Positions 8,298 through 17,109 of a DNA stretch of 64,000 bases are shown piece by piece. A program made the translations under genes and the position numbers. Within the stretch, counting starts at the first letter, position 1, and every line of letters begins with the position of its first letter. The stretch is from positions 37,869 to 101,868 of the forward strand of contig CAZLPZ010000002.1 of the NCBI GenBank assembly GCA_964561535.1, in the 5' to 3' direction. Below the pieces are notes generated by a model that worked only from the letters and a program-made list of their open reading frames with translations, searched no databases and was not told the origin of the DNA. This DNA comes from CAZLPZ01 sp964561535 (GTDB taxonomy: Bacteria > Pseudomonadota > Alphaproteobacteria > Micavibrionales > Micavibrionaceae).

Positions 8298-9671
8298 CTA
8301 AACGCCCTTGATTAGTTCATAAATATGGCGGCCTTTGTCTCCTAAACCATAATTTTTAACAACTCTAAAAGTCGGAAAAATAAACTCGAGATAATTTACC
8401 AATTCATCTGCAGTTTCAAAAGACCAAGAAGACGTCCGTTGCCAATCGGTAGAATTTGCTGGCTTAGCACCACTTTCTTTTAATCGACATTCAATCAAAA
8501 TCCGTTGACAGGCGTTTGCAATTTTTAAGGCATTTTTTTGAACGTTTTTTGTATGATGTAAAACAGAAAAAATACAAACCGTATCAACAGGGTCAATCTT
8601 TTCAATTTTATCTATATCCATATGCCGAAAATTCACATTTTTATCTGTAATATGAGAAACTAATTGCGCAATTTCTATACTCGCAACATCAATATCTACG
8701 CCTATAACATCAGCCCCTCTGTTATGAAGATAAAAAGAAAGCAATCCTGTATTACAACCAATATCCAAAAACTTTTCCCTAGGCATTATTGTAATTTTAT
8801 TTAACAATTCCGTACGAGAGTCTAAATCTCGAACACCTCTCGCATAAACATAAGAATTTTGAATTGTATGGTAAACTCCATTTTCTGCCCGAGTAGACTG
8901 GCTTCCTTTAAACAAAGATGTTTTAGTCAAATTAAATGCATCATCAATAAAATGATCTAAATAAATCTTTTCAAATGGTAGCGTCGTAAAATCAGAAAAA
9001 ATATGTTCTTTTTTATATTTTTCGTAGATTAATTCATTCGCCCACTTAAAAAATTCCGCATTTGTAGAATTTATAAGACTCTCTGATATTAACTCCGCCT
9101 GATCATAATCAATAAGAACCGCATGTGAAGATCCCATGCGAAAATTATTCGGTTTCAAATCTGCATGAAAAACTCCGAGCCGTCTTTGCTCTATCACAGC
9201 AAGGATAACATCCCCCAAAACTCCAAACTCTTTCGTAGGATAATAAGGCATAATGAAATATTCGCCCAAAACAGACTCATACATATTAGGAAAAATGAAC
9301 GATTTTTTTTCTTCCTGCGAAAGCTCCCCACATAAAACATGATCTGGAGAAGTGAGGCACTCCGCTCCTGCCAACTTATTAATAATCCCTGCTTCTTCTA
9401 ATACGGAATTGCGCTTTTTCTGATTTCTTTTTAAAGCTAATTTTATAATAAATTTTTTATCGGCACTTATGCCAATTAGAGAATCTTTATGCCGTGTTTC
9501 ATGCAAATTGAGAAAACTTATTCCACAAATATTTATACTGGAATCCGTACTCATCCCGAATGCTTCTTGAACACGAAACCGATATGGATTGAAAAAGTCA
9601 TAAAATTTAGCATGAGCAGTACGTACTTGCTTTTGAAAGAGGCCTGCCCCTTTTTTTAAAATTTTTGACAT
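8298..9671 (-). CDS. Kinase-methyltransferase fusion, WbdD-like with reversed domain order
   Basis: From the ATG at 9671, preceded by a GGCGGAG ribosome-binding site (an upstream in-frame TTG at 9686 overlaps that site and is rejected), the protein has 457 residues. Residues 70-200 hold kinase landmarks: Lys77 in FIIK, a Glu pair at 92-93, the catalytic loop HADLKPNN (169-176) and a metal-binding DYD (188-190). Residues 300-400 hold a SAM methyltransferase with motif I FLDIGCNTGL (301-310) and acidic post-I VIGVDID. In E. coli O9a, WbdD combines a methyltransferase and a kinase to cap the growing O-chain and set its length, but with the methyltransferase first. A capping role here is inferred. 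It is the first gene of the minus-strand operon. Confidence 0.75.
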   Translation of the reverse strand: MSKILKKGAGLFQKQVRTAHAKFYDFFNPYRFRVQEAFGMSTDSSINICGISFLNLHETRHKDSLIGISADKKFIIKLALKRNQKKRNSVLEEAGIINKLAGAECLTSPDHVLCGELSQEEKKSFIFPNMYESVLGEYFIMPYYPTKEFGVLGDVILAVIEQRRLGVFHADLKPNNFRMGSSHAVLIDYDQAELISESLINSTNAEFFKWANELIYEKYKKEHIFSDFTTLPFEKIYLDHFIDDAFNLTKTSLFKGSQSTRAENGVYHTIQNSYVYARGVRDLDSRTELLNKITIMPREKFLDIGCNTGLLSFYLHNRGADVIGVDIDVASIEIAQLVSHITDKNVNFRHMDIDKIEKIDPVDTVCIFSVLHHTKNVQKNALKIANACQRILIECRLKESGAKPANSTDWQRTSSWSFETADELVNYLEFIFPTFRVVKNYGLGDKGRHIYELIKGV

Positions 9672-9931
9672 TTTTGCTCCGCCCAAATAAAATCTTCTGA
9701 ACCTATCTAAACTAAAATACTAAATTTTTCCAGTAGTCCATATGAAACAAATAGATAAAATATTTGGTAAGCATTATTTTAAGTGATATTATGAGAGGAA
9801 ATTAGGATAATTACCCTATTACTTCCATGGAAGTTTTTGAAAATTTATTTTTTAAAAGACTAACACCTATTCATCTATCCATCCTTATGATAAAAAATCT
9901 ACATTCTATTTAAAACTTCATGGAGAGAATC
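9672..9931. other. Divergent intergenic region with 14-bp palindrome
   Basis: This AT-rich gap separates the minus-strand polysaccharide operon from the plus-strand set and must contain promoters for both. It contains the perfect palindrome ACTTCCATGGAAGT at 9821-9834, a candidate operator. I could not identify convincing -35/-10 pairs with confidence on either strand. Confidence 0.35.
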
Positions 9932-10201
9932 ATGATTGATTGGACTAAACTCACGCATGACCCTCTTGATGAAATTGTCAGATCTAAAGTTTTAAAATAT
10001 CTCATTTCTATCAGAAGAAAACTGCCCCAAAATAATTATGATCTTTTTCTTGAAAAAATTGTCCATAAAAAAAGAGTCTTAGATATAGGCCTTTGTGAAC
10101 ATACTAAACAACGGATGAATTCACCTGCATGGAAGCACAATATTATTCAAAAAAGCGCAGCCTACACTCTTGGCACTGATATCTTAATATTAGAACAATA
10201 A
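9932..10201 (+). pseudogene. Truncated class I SAM methyltransferase
   Basis: Reading from ATG 9932, which follows a GGAGAG ribosome-binding site, gives 89 residues. They include the start of a methyltransferase core, KKRVLDIGLCEHTKQR, and SPAWKHNIIQKSAAYTLGTDI, a segment seen in full-length methyltransferases of about 220-250 residues. The frame then stops (TAATAA) just after motif II, and no continuation is visible in other frames over the next 90 bases. It is probably a decayed gene inside the glycan island. The well-placed ribosome-binding site means a short product may still be made. Confidence 0.6.
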
Positions 10202-10289
10202 TAATTTATCTATACTATTTAGAGACATGATTATAAAAAATATACTCCTTAAATTCTTCCTAACATAACCATCCGGTACACTCTCCAAA

Positions 10290-11981
10290 TTGAAAAATTA
10301 TAAATACTCATTCTTAAAAAGAACACAACTCAAAAGCTTATCGGATTTTTTAGGAGGTCGCGTTACATGGCTATGTATTATATCTTTTTTACTTAGCTTT
10401 GTTCAATTCTTAACTGACGTGCTCCTTGGCATTGCATTAACAGGATTCATAAGCGCACTTGGCCTTATAAACGATACAATATCAAAAACAAATCAAACTG
10501 ATCTTATCCAGGCATTACTATTTCTTGTATCTGCAGCAACAATACGTGGCTTATTTTTTGGACTTCAAACTTATATCCAAAGTGCTTCCTTAATTGAATT
10601 TGAATCAAAATTTCGAAAAGATATTGTATATCAATCATTAATCTCTAGACGATCTGATATTTCTAAAACAACTTCTCTATTTCACGACATACTAACAAAT
10701 TCGTCAAATTTCATCTTTATTTTTCTACTTATTTTAAGTCGAGCTGTTATTGGAATATTTATATTTTTTTATTTATTATTTTTATCGCCTTATCTAACTA
10801 TTGCTTCTCTTATTCTTATGATAGTTATTCTATTACCTTATTTTCTAATTGATAAAGAAATTCGCCACCTCTCAAAACAATTATTCGAAAACCTGGATTC
10901 TGCCTCAAAAATTCTTGTCAATGGATTAAAAAATTCATTATTTCTCCACATACAAAACACCTATATAAACGAAATTACAAAAGCCCATAAAGAATTAGAA
11001 CAACATCGAAAAAAATATCTATCCCAATGTAAATTTAGTGCAAGTAGAGGAGCTCTGCCAGTTATTATCGGCACCTGGATGCTTGCATTTATAACCGCTC
11101 TTAATTATTTTTTCCCGACCCTTGAACAGGGTCAGCTTATCACATATTTTTATTTATTTATTCGCTGTATTCAAATGCTTGGAGAAATTGCACTTCAAAG
11201 AACGCGCCTTAATTTACATTATATTCGATTTAGAGAATTATGGATATGGTGGAATGGGAAAAAACTTACAACATTCCCACATTATATTGAATTATCCTCA
11301 AATAAATTTCCAAATTCTATTGGATGGGAAATAAATAATGTATCACACACCTATAAAGACTCTGCTTATCCCATTATTATAAATTTAACTTTTTCAATTA
11401 AAAAAAATTCTTGTTGCGTCATTACCGGTTCCTCGGGTAAAGGAAAATCTACGCTATTAAATTTGCTTCTTAGCCTCGAAACACCAACAAATGGAACAAT
11501 AATAATTGAAGGAGATGCGATAAAAACAAATCTTAATGAAGTAAAAAATAAACTACTTAACTCGATTGGATACGTCGGCCCTGAAAGCTATCTCATTGCA
11601 GGAACAATTAAAGAAAATTTACTCTACGGTATTGGACAAATCGACGTTTCAGAACAAAAAATAGAAGAAGCTCTTACATTAGCAAACTGCCCATTTGTGT
11701 TTGATTTTCCAGACAGTTTGAATCATAAAATTACAGAGCAAGGAGAAGGCCTATCCGCAGGACAAAAACAACGCCTCATGTTAGCACGTGCCTTACTTCG
11801 TGATCCAAAGGCACTATTTTTAGACGAAGCAACTGCCAATCTAGATGCCGAGAGCGAAGAAATGTTATTATCTACGCTTTCAAAGCTCAAAAAATCAATA
11901 ACCATTGTAGCAGTAACACATAAACCTGCATTTCTGAAAATATCAGACCAACATCTGGATCTCAACAAGGTGCACCCATGA
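10290..11981 (+). CDS. ABC exporter / lipid-linked oligosaccharide flippase (MsbA/PglK type)
   Basis: The 563-residue half-transporter has an N-terminal membrane domain of about six helices (residues 20-310) and a C-terminal ATPase. The ATPase shows Walker A GSSGKGKST, the Q-loop near YVGPESYLIAGTIKEN, signature LSAGQKQR, Walker B ALFLDEATANLD and an H-loop VAVTHKP. Size and layout match MsbA and especially PglK, an ABC flippase for lipid-linked glycans, so it probably moves the glycan or its repeat unit across the inner membrane. The start is uncertain: the first in-frame codon is TTG without a clear ribosome-binding site. It overlaps the following methyltransferase gene by four bases. Confidence 0.8.
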   Translation: MKNYKYSFLKRTQLKSLSDFLGGRVTWLCIISFLLSFVQFLTDVLLGIALTGFISALGLINDTISKTNQTDLIQALLFLVSAATIRGLFFGLQTYIQSASLIEFESKFRKDIVYQSLISRRSDISKTTSLFHDILTNSSNFIFIFLLILSRAVIGIFIFFYLLFLSPYLTIASLILMIVILLPYFLIDKEIRHLSKQLFENLDSASKILVNGLKNSLFLHIQNTYINEITKAHKELEQHRKKYLSQCKFSASRGALPVIIGTWMLAFITALNYFFPTLEQGQLITYFYLFIRCIQMLGEIALQRTRLNLHYIRFRELWIWWNGKKLTTFPHYIELSSNKFPNSIGWEINNVSHTYKDSAYPIIINLTFSIKKNSCCVITGSSGKGKSTLLNLLLSLETPTNGTIIIEGDAIKTNLNEVKNKLLNSIGYVGPESYLIAGTIKENLLYGIGQIDVSEQKIEEALTLANCPFVFDFPDSLNHKITEQGEGLSAGQKQRLMLARALLRDPKALFLDEATANLDAESEEMLLSTLSKLKKSITIVAVTHKPAFLKISDQHLDLNKVHP

Positions 11982-12748
11982 TTAAATCTTTTTTTTTAAA
12001 ATTCATTAAATTTCTATCATTTTTTTGGAGAATTATTCCACGTTTCCTCCGAAGGAAAATAATATTTTTTTTCTTCGTTCTTGAATCTCGTGTTGGTACT
12101 CCAGAAAATGCTTTAAGAAATCTTTTTTTTATATATGACGATCTTGATGATGCTATTAATGAACGCGCATGTGCGTATGGACAAGGCGTTCATCCTAAAA
12201 AAAGAATTATGCAATATGACGATTTCTTTTTAAGCCATATTAATAATGGCGAAAATGTGATTGACATTGGATGCTATCACGGTGTCACAGCAAACTATAT
12301 TGCTCAAAATAAACCTTTATCAAAAGTAATTGGCATAGAAATTGATGAAAAAAAATGCGAAAAAGCAAAAAAAATACATTCCAGAGATAACCTTCATTTC
12401 ATATGCGCCGATGCAACACGAACTGTCCCCCCCGGGAAATGGGACGTTATTATTTTATCAAATGTTCTAGAGCATATTGAAAACCGAGTAGATTTTTTAA
12501 AAAAAATTATTACTCAGATAAATCCAAAAAAAGTACTTATTCGCCTCCCAAATTTTGAAAAATCTTGGCATTTGCCATTAAGAAAAGAACTTGGAATTTA
12601 CTATTTCTCAGATCCAACTCACTATATAGAACCTTCTATCTCTGATTTTAAAAATGAAATATATGCTGCCGGATTATTGCCCATAGAAACAATAGTTTTA
12701 TGGGGAGAAATTTGGGCTTTATGCCAACAAAATCAAGGAACCGTTTAG
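11978..12748 (+). CDS. Class I SAM-dependent methyltransferase with basic hydrophobic N-terminus
   Basis: This 256-residue protein has motif I VIDIGCYHGV (94-103), acidic motif II IGIEID and motif IV-like VIILSNVLEH, characteristic of the UbiE/COQ5-type small-molecule methyltransferases. The first 35 residues are rich in Phe, Lys and Arg and could anchor it to the membrane surface. It overlaps the ABC transporter gene by four bases and shares one base with the next gene (TAGTG), so all three form one transcript. The likely substrate is a glycan or lipid intermediate, inferred from context. Confidence 0.72.
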   Translation: MIKSFFLKFIKFLSFFWRIIPRFLRRKIIFFFFVLESRVGTPENALRNLFFIYDDLDDAINERACAYGQGVHPKKRIMQYDDFFLSHINNGENVIDIGCYHGVTANYIAQNKPLSKVIGIEIDEKKCEKAKKIHSRDNLHFICADATRTVPPGKWDVIILSNVLEHIENRVDFLKKIITQINPKKVLIRLPNFEKSWHLPLRKELGIYYFSDPTHYIEPSISDFKNEIYAAGLLPIETIVLWGEIWALCQQNQGTV

Positions 12749-13869
12749 TGTCCTATAAACCTAAAATTCTTCTTTTATTTTCAAGCAGCTCAATAGGAGG
12801 TGCTGAACGCAGCCTAACAAGAATGGCAACATACGATCAAGAAAACAGGCCCATATATTTTTTAGCCACACTCTGCGGCGATGGTGAATATGCGGATTTT
12901 GTACGGTCCATAGGACATATACCTAATATTTTTGGGAATAAAAAATCATCATTCGGGATAGCATCGATTATAAAAGTCATCTTTTTTCTTTATCAAGAAA
13001 AAATTGATATCTTATACATATGTGGTTTGAAAGCTGCAATTATTTTTCGTTTACTCCGCTTTATTTACCCTTCTATAAAAATTGTTCACGGAATTCGATC
13101 AAGTCCAGGATCAAATTCACGCCTTGATTTTATAATGCGTAAAACAGAAAAATTATTACATCCATTAACGAATCTTTATATTACAAACTCAAAAATTGCA
13201 GCCAATATACTTATAAAGAATTGTCACATTCCTGAAAGGAAAATTATAACCATTTATAATGGAGTTGAAAACTTCCCCCTATCTTCTTTTAGAAAAAAAA
13301 TAAACGATCATAAAAATAATATTATTACGATTGCTAACCTTCTCCCTGGAAAAGGTCATATAGAATATTTAGATATTATTCAAACAGTTTTAAATAATAC
13401 AAATGATACTTATTTTTATTTTATAGGTCGTGATGACATGAATGGCCGCGTACAAGAAGAAATCAAAAAAAGAAACCTAGTGGGAAAAGTAATTTGTACA
13501 AACTATATATCGAATATAAACAATTATCTTGAAACAGCAACAATAATGGTACTTCCTTCCAAAGGGGAGGGTTCTCCAACAAGTATCCTCGAGAGTATGT
13601 CTTATCAAATTCCTGTTATTGCATATTCCGTTGGAGGTATTCCTGAACTAATTAATCATGATATCGATGGATATATTATTGAGCCATTTAATAAAAATGA
13701 AATGGCTCGCCTAATTATTCATCTTTTAAAAAACCCTAATATTAATATTCATATGGGAGAATCTGGAAGAAAAAAAATAGAAAAATTCTTTACTATAAAG
13801 CTATGTGCACAACAACATGATGAAACATTAAAAATGTTATTCAAGAATACAAAAATATCTTGTCATTAA
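12748..13869 (+). CDS. Glycosyltransferase family 4
   Basis: I choose the GTG at 12748, nine bases after AAGGAA and overlapping the preceding stop, giving 373 residues beginning VSYKPKILLLFSSSSIGGAE. An ATG at 12700 would add 16 residues encoded inside the previous gene with no family support. The GT4 hallmarks are GGAERS at 17-22, the donor-site segment IANLLPGKGH and the E-x7-E motif in PSKGEGSPTSILESMS. It transfers a sugar from a nucleotide or lipid donor during glycan assembly. It is the last gene of the AT-rich island. Confidence 0.85.
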   Translation: MSYKPKILLLFSSSSIGGAERSLTRMATYDQENRPIYFLATLCGDGEYADFVRSIGHIPNIFGNKKSSFGIASIIKVIFFLYQEKIDILYICGLKAAIIFRLLRFIYPSIKIVHGIRSSPGSNSRLDFIMRKTEKLLHPLTNLYITNSKIAANILIKNCHIPERKIITIYNGVENFPLSSFRKKINDHKNNIITIANLLPGKGHIEYLDIIQTVLNNTNDTYFYFIGRDDMNGRVQEEIKKRNLVGKVICTNYISNINNYLETATIMVLPSKGEGSPTSILESMSYQIPVIAYSVGGIPELINHDIDGYIIEPFNKNEMARLIIHLLKNPNINIHMGESGRKKIEKFFTIKLCAQQHDETLKMLFKNTKISCH

Positions 13870-13896
13870 TGTACTTCGCAAGTCTTAAAAAATTTC

Positions 13897-14961
13897 CTAC
13901 CCCCCCATCTCGGCCAATTTACGTGCGTTTTCGTCCGATAACAAGGCGGTAATGACTTCCCCCAAATCCGGACCCTTTAATACATCAGGTAAATTATGCC
14001 ACGTCATATTGATGCGGTGGTCTGTTAAACGCGACTGGGGAAAATTATAGGTCCGAATACGTTCTGACCGGTCCCCCGACCCCACCTGTTCCTTACGGAT
14101 CGCCGCACGTTCGGCATCTGCCAGCGTCCGCTTTGCATCAAACATCCGCGCGCGCAGCATCTTCATGGCCTTTGCCCGGTTTTTATGTTGCGACCGTTCT
14201 TCTTGAACCTGCACCACAATCCCTGTGGGAATATGCGTAATGCGAATGGCGCTATCGGTTTTATTCACGTGCTGCCCCCCAGCCCCTTGGGCCCGGTACG
14301 TGTCGATGCGCAAGTCACCCTCGTTAATATCCACCTCGACCTCCTCGGCTTCGGGCATCACGGCCACGGTCGCCGCCGATGTGTGCACACGACCCGACGC
14401 CTCGGTCTTCGGCACACGTTGTACACGATGCACGCCTGATTCATATTTTAATTTTTGGAAAACAGATGTACCCGTGATATCCACAACAACCTCGCGCATC
14501 CCCCCTAGATCCGATTCAGAAACATCCATCACCTCAAATCCCCAGCCTTGCGACGCCGCAAACCCCCGATACATCGTAAAAAGATCAGACACAAACAACG
14601 CCGCTTCATCCCCGCCCGTGCCGGCGCGGATTTCCAAGATCGCGTTGCGCGTATCGGCCTCGTCCCGCGGGATCATTGCCAATTTAATCTCGGTCTCAAG
14701 CGCAATGATTGCACCATTTAAATCATAAAGTTCAGCGGCCGCATCCGCGCCCAAATCAGGATCATCTACCATTTCTTCAAGTAATTTACGGTGCGCAAGT
14801 GCCGTATTATACCGATCGGCAAGTTTTGCCATAGGAACGAGCGCCGCAAATTCTTTTGAATATTTTTGAATGTCAGCCGGGGATAAACCCCCAGCGCCCA
14901 TCAACGCCGACACTTCATCATAACGCGATTTCATTTGATGAAGATGAGCGATCAAGGACAT
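13897..14961 (-). CDS. prfA: Peptide chain release factor 1
   Basis: The 354-residue protein contains the peptidyl-hydrolase motif GGQ (228-230) in GAGGQHVNKTDSAIR and the RF1-specific stop-codon reading tripeptide P184-x-T186 in RVPKTEASGR. It ends translation at UAA and UAG. Base composition is clearly less AT-rich than the glycan island that ends 27 bases downstream. The gene usually found next to prfA, prmC (the methyltransferase acting on the GGQ glutamine), is not adjacent, so the island edge may have separated the pair. It overlaps the small upstream gene by 10 bases. Confidence 0.97.
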   Translation of the reverse strand: MSLIAHLHQMKSRYDEVSALMGAGGLSPADIQKYSKEFAALVPMAKLADRYNTALAHRKLLEEMVDDPDLGADAAAELYDLNGAIIALETEIKLAMIPRDEADTRNAILEIRAGTGGDEAALFVSDLFTMYRGFAASQGWGFEVMDVSESDLGGMREVVVDITGTSVFQKLKYESGVHRVQRVPKTEASGRVHTSAATVAVMPEAEEVEVDINEGDLRIDTYRAQGAGGQHVNKTDSAIRITHIPTGIVVQVQEERSQHKNRAKAMKMLRARMFDAKRTLADAERAAIRKEQVGSGDRSERIRTYNFPQSRLTDHRINMTWHNLPDVLKGPDLGEVITALLSDENARKLAEMGG

Positions 14962-15209
14962 GGCGTATTACCTTTATTACAATCCAGCAATCTTTTGACA
15001 GCAAAGACCGATAACGCCGTAACACCTGCCGCCCCTAACACGACCGGCGCACGTAAAAAATTAAATGGACTAAGCGGATTAATGGCGATGCGTGCAGTAG
15101 TTACGACCCCAACAAATGCCGATGCTCCTCCAACGGCAAGCGCCGCCATTGCAAGCGCCGCCTGGGCCTGACGTTCTTGTCCCTTAAATTCATCATACCG
15201 ACAACTCAT
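14952..15209 (-). CDS. Small two-helix membrane protein, unknown
   Basis: From the ATG at 15209, preceded by GTGGGA, the product has 85 residues; an in-frame TTG at 15227 would add six. It begins MSCRYDEFKGQERQ and has two hydrophobic segments, about residues 15-40 (AALAMAALAVGGASAF) and 50-75 (VVLGAAGVTALSVFAVK), ending in a polar tail with two Cys. I recognise no family. It overlaps prfA by 10 bases and would be cotranscribed with it. The layout resembles two other orphan proteins in this window (33388-33978 and 45770-46462). Confidence 0.55.
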   Translation of the reverse strand: MSCRYDEFKGQERQAQAALAMAALAVGGASAFVGVVTTARIAINPLSPFNFLRAPVVLGAAGVTALSVFAVKRLLDCNKGNTPCP

Positions 15210-15271
15210 TTTATAATCCCACATCAAGAAAATCTAAGAAACATAAACATATTTCCTTCACAAATGAACAA

Positions 15272-15296
15272 GCCCGGAGCTTTTAAAACCCCGGGC
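15272..15296 (-). terminator. Hairpin downstream of rpsD
   Basis: GCCCGG and CCGGGC arms flank a TTTTAAAA centre just beyond the rpsD stop codon. The downstream T-tract on the minus strand is weak, so it may be a processing or partial termination site. Confidence 0.5.
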
Positions 15297-15319
15297 CATA
15301 TCACCATCAAACCGACAAT

Positions 15320-15937
15320 CTATCGGCTGTAATATTCGACAACCAGTTGCGGATCCATTTGAACGGCATAGGGCACGTCTTCTAAAGATGGGGTACGCAA
15401 GAAAGTCGCTTTGTATGTTTTAGGTTCTGCGGTGATATAGGCCGGAACATCGCGTTCCGCACTTTCATTCGCGGCCATCACCATCGGAATATTCCGGGAT
15501 TTATCTTTGACTTCGATCACATCGCCAGGTTTCACTTGATAGCTGGGGATGTTAACTTGTTTGCCGTTCACCGTGACGTGGCAGTGATTGACCAATTGGC
15601 GTGCACCCCAAACGGTCGGCACAAATTTCGCGCGATACACAACGGCATCCAAACGACGTTCCAACAATCCAATCATATTCTGACCGGTGTCACCTTTTAA
15701 ACGCACAGCTTCGACATAGTAACGCGCGAATTGTTTTTCGCCGATGTTACCATAGTATTTTTTCAATTTTTGTTTGGCGATCAACTGCAAGCCGTAATCG
15801 GTCGGCTTGCCTTTGGTGGCGCCATGTTGACCGGGGCCAGTTTGACGACGGTTATACGGGGATTTATCGCGACCCCACATATTACAGCCAAAGCGGCGAT
15901 CTGATTTATATTTAAACTCGGTACGTTTACCTGACAT
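15320..15937 (-). CDS. rpsD: 30S ribosomal protein S4
   Basis: The 205-residue product matches bacterial S4: MSGKRTEFKYKSDRRFGCNMW at the N-terminus, GQHGATKGKPTDYGLQL, and the RNA-binding S4 domain with RRLDAVVYRAKF and HVTVNGKQVNIPSY. It nucleates assembly of the 30S body by binding 16S rRNA. The ATG follows AAAGGATCACACG. It is transcribed alone, as is common in alphaproteobacteria where rpsD lies outside the main ribosomal operons. Confidence 0.97.
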   Translation of the reverse strand: MSGKRTEFKYKSDRRFGCNMWGRDKSPYNRRQTGPGQHGATKGKPTDYGLQLIAKQKLKKYYGNIGEKQFARYYVEAVRLKGDTGQNMIGLLERRLDAVVYRAKFVPTVWGARQLVNHCHVTVNGKQVNIPSYQVKPGDVIEVKDKSRNIPMVMAANESAERDVPAYITAEPKTYKATFLRTPSLEDVPYAVQMDPQLVVEYYSR

Positions 15938-16170
15938 CGTGTGATCCTTTCATAGATCTTTTTTGTGCGCCTGTAGGCCCCATTGAGGTAACCCCCAAGA
16001 CCGCCGCCAAGTCGCGTTATTGTCCTGATGTCCCAACCGCTGGGCTTGACGTACGGAAACAAAGCCCGCATTCAAGGAAAGGCCACTTTCGCGCCCCTTC
16101 TTTTCAGGAATAAGAGGGTTTTACCGGGGGACGTCGCAAAAAGCAAGTCTAAAAAGGAAAAATCTACTAA
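15938..16170 (-). promoter_or_regulatory. rpsD upstream region
   Basis: This gap between rpsD and the ctrA terminator must contain the rpsD promoter. On the minus strand it is G-rich and could form small hairpins such as CCCA-GCGGT-TGGG, so a structured leader is possible. I see no defined riboswitch or a clear -35/-10 pair. An open frame reading through it into rpsD has no coding character. Confidence 0.3.
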
Positions 16171-16205
16171 AAAAACAAAATCCCCGAAGTAACCCCCGGG
16201 GATTT
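16171..16205 (-). terminator. Rho-independent terminator of ctrA
   Basis: On the minus strand an ATCCCCG/CGGGGAT stem is followed by TTTTGTTTTTTT, about 30 bases after the ctrA stop codon. Confidence 0.8.
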
Positions 16206-16233
16206 AAACAATGTCAGCAGATCTTAAAAAGAC

Positions 16234-16938
16234 TTAAGCCGATTTGGCGATCTTGGCCTTGGTCACTTCCGGATCGCGCAGGACATACCCCCGGCCCCAA
16301 ACGGTTTCGATATAATTCTCACCAGCCATTTGTTCAATTTTTTTCCGCAATTTGCAGATAAACACGTCAATAATTTTGACTTCGGGTTCGTCCATCCCGC
16401 CATACAGGTGGTTGAGAAACATTTCTTTGGTCAAGGTTGTCCCCTTACGCAAGGACAAAAGTTCAATAATACCGTATTCTTTGCCCGTTAAATGCAAGGG
16501 TTTGCCGTCCACATCCACTGTCCGAGAATCAAGGTTTACCACCAATTTCCCGGTGCCAATCGTACTTTGTGCATGACCTTGCGACCGGCGGACAATCGCC
16601 TGAATCCGGGCAACCAGCTCGCGTTTATCAAACGGTTTGGTCAAATAATCATCAGCGCCAATTCCTAACCCTTTGATTTTGTTATCAAGTTCCGACAGAC
16701 CCGACAGGATCAAAATCGGCGTGTTCACCTTGCCTGCGCGCAGGCGTTTCAATACTTCGTATCCGTCCATATCGGGCAGCATCAAATCTAAAATAATAAT
16801 GTCATAATCATATAACTTGCCAATCTCCAACCCGTCTTCACCCTGATCGGTCATATCAACGATATAGCCTTCGGATTTAAGCATCAGCTCAATCCCCTTG
16901 GCCGCCGACGAATCGTCTTCGATCAATAAAACCCGCAT
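16234..16938 (-). CDS. ctrA: Cell-cycle response regulator CtrA
   Basis: This 234-residue OmpR-type regulator has the receiver acidic pocket EDD (7-9), phospho-acceptor Asp51 in ILDLMLPDMDGY and the switch Lys of LTKPFDK. The C-terminal winged helix has the CtrA-specific PEVKIIDVFICKLRKKI and WGRGYVLRDP. CtrA is the master regulator of the alphaproteobacterial cell cycle, motility and often GTA or phage-gene expression, phosphorylated through CckA-ChpT. It is monocistronic, with its own terminator and an AT-rich upstream region carrying TTAA repeats. The last residues (KIAKSA) are hydrophobic or small, as needed for ClpXP recognition in Caulobacter. Confidence 0.97.
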   Translation of the reverse strand: MRVLLIEDDSSAAKGIELMLKSEGYIVDMTDQGEDGLEIGKLYDYDIIILDLMLPDMDGYEVLKRLRAGKVNTPILILSGLSELDNKIKGLGIGADDYLTKPFDKRELVARIQAIVRRSQGHAQSTIGTGKLVVNLDSRTVDVDGKPLHLTGKEYGIIELLSLRKGTTLTKEMFLNHLYGGMDEPEVKIIDVFICKLRKKIEQMAGENYIETVWGRGYVLRDPEVTKAKIAKSA

Positions 16939-17029
16939 GATATGACCTTTCTTAATTTAATATGAAAATTCTTGTGTTCAATTTTTTTTTACTGTATTAT
17001 ATTTTAATAATTTTTTTTAAAACGACTCT

Positions 17030-17060
17030 TTAATCCTCTTTAATTTTAACAAAGATTAAC
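17030..17060 (-). promoter_or_regulatory. TTAA repeat cluster upstream of ctrA (candidate CtrA-binding region)
   Basis: Four TTAA tetramers start at 17030, 17040, 17046 and 17056, the last as TTAAC, in two pairs with a 6-base spacer. The classical CtrA box is TTAA-N7-TTAA(C), one base longer, so these are imperfect. Their place about 90-120 bases upstream of ctrA fits autoregulation. Confidence 0.35.
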
Positions 17061-17109
17061 GAGGGTGTAAAGCAAAAGTCATTCGAAATATAATATAGGG
17101 AAAAAAGCC

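Noticed and set aside
14185..14728. Two long frames antisense to prfA
   Set aside because: They are complementary shadows of a highly conserved release-factor gene with no ribosome-binding sites or family motifs.
15781..16071. 96-codon minus-strand frame reading from the rpsD upstream region into rpsD
   Set aside because: It overlaps the rpsD coding region in another frame and has no ribosome-binding site; the region is better seen as the rpsD leader.
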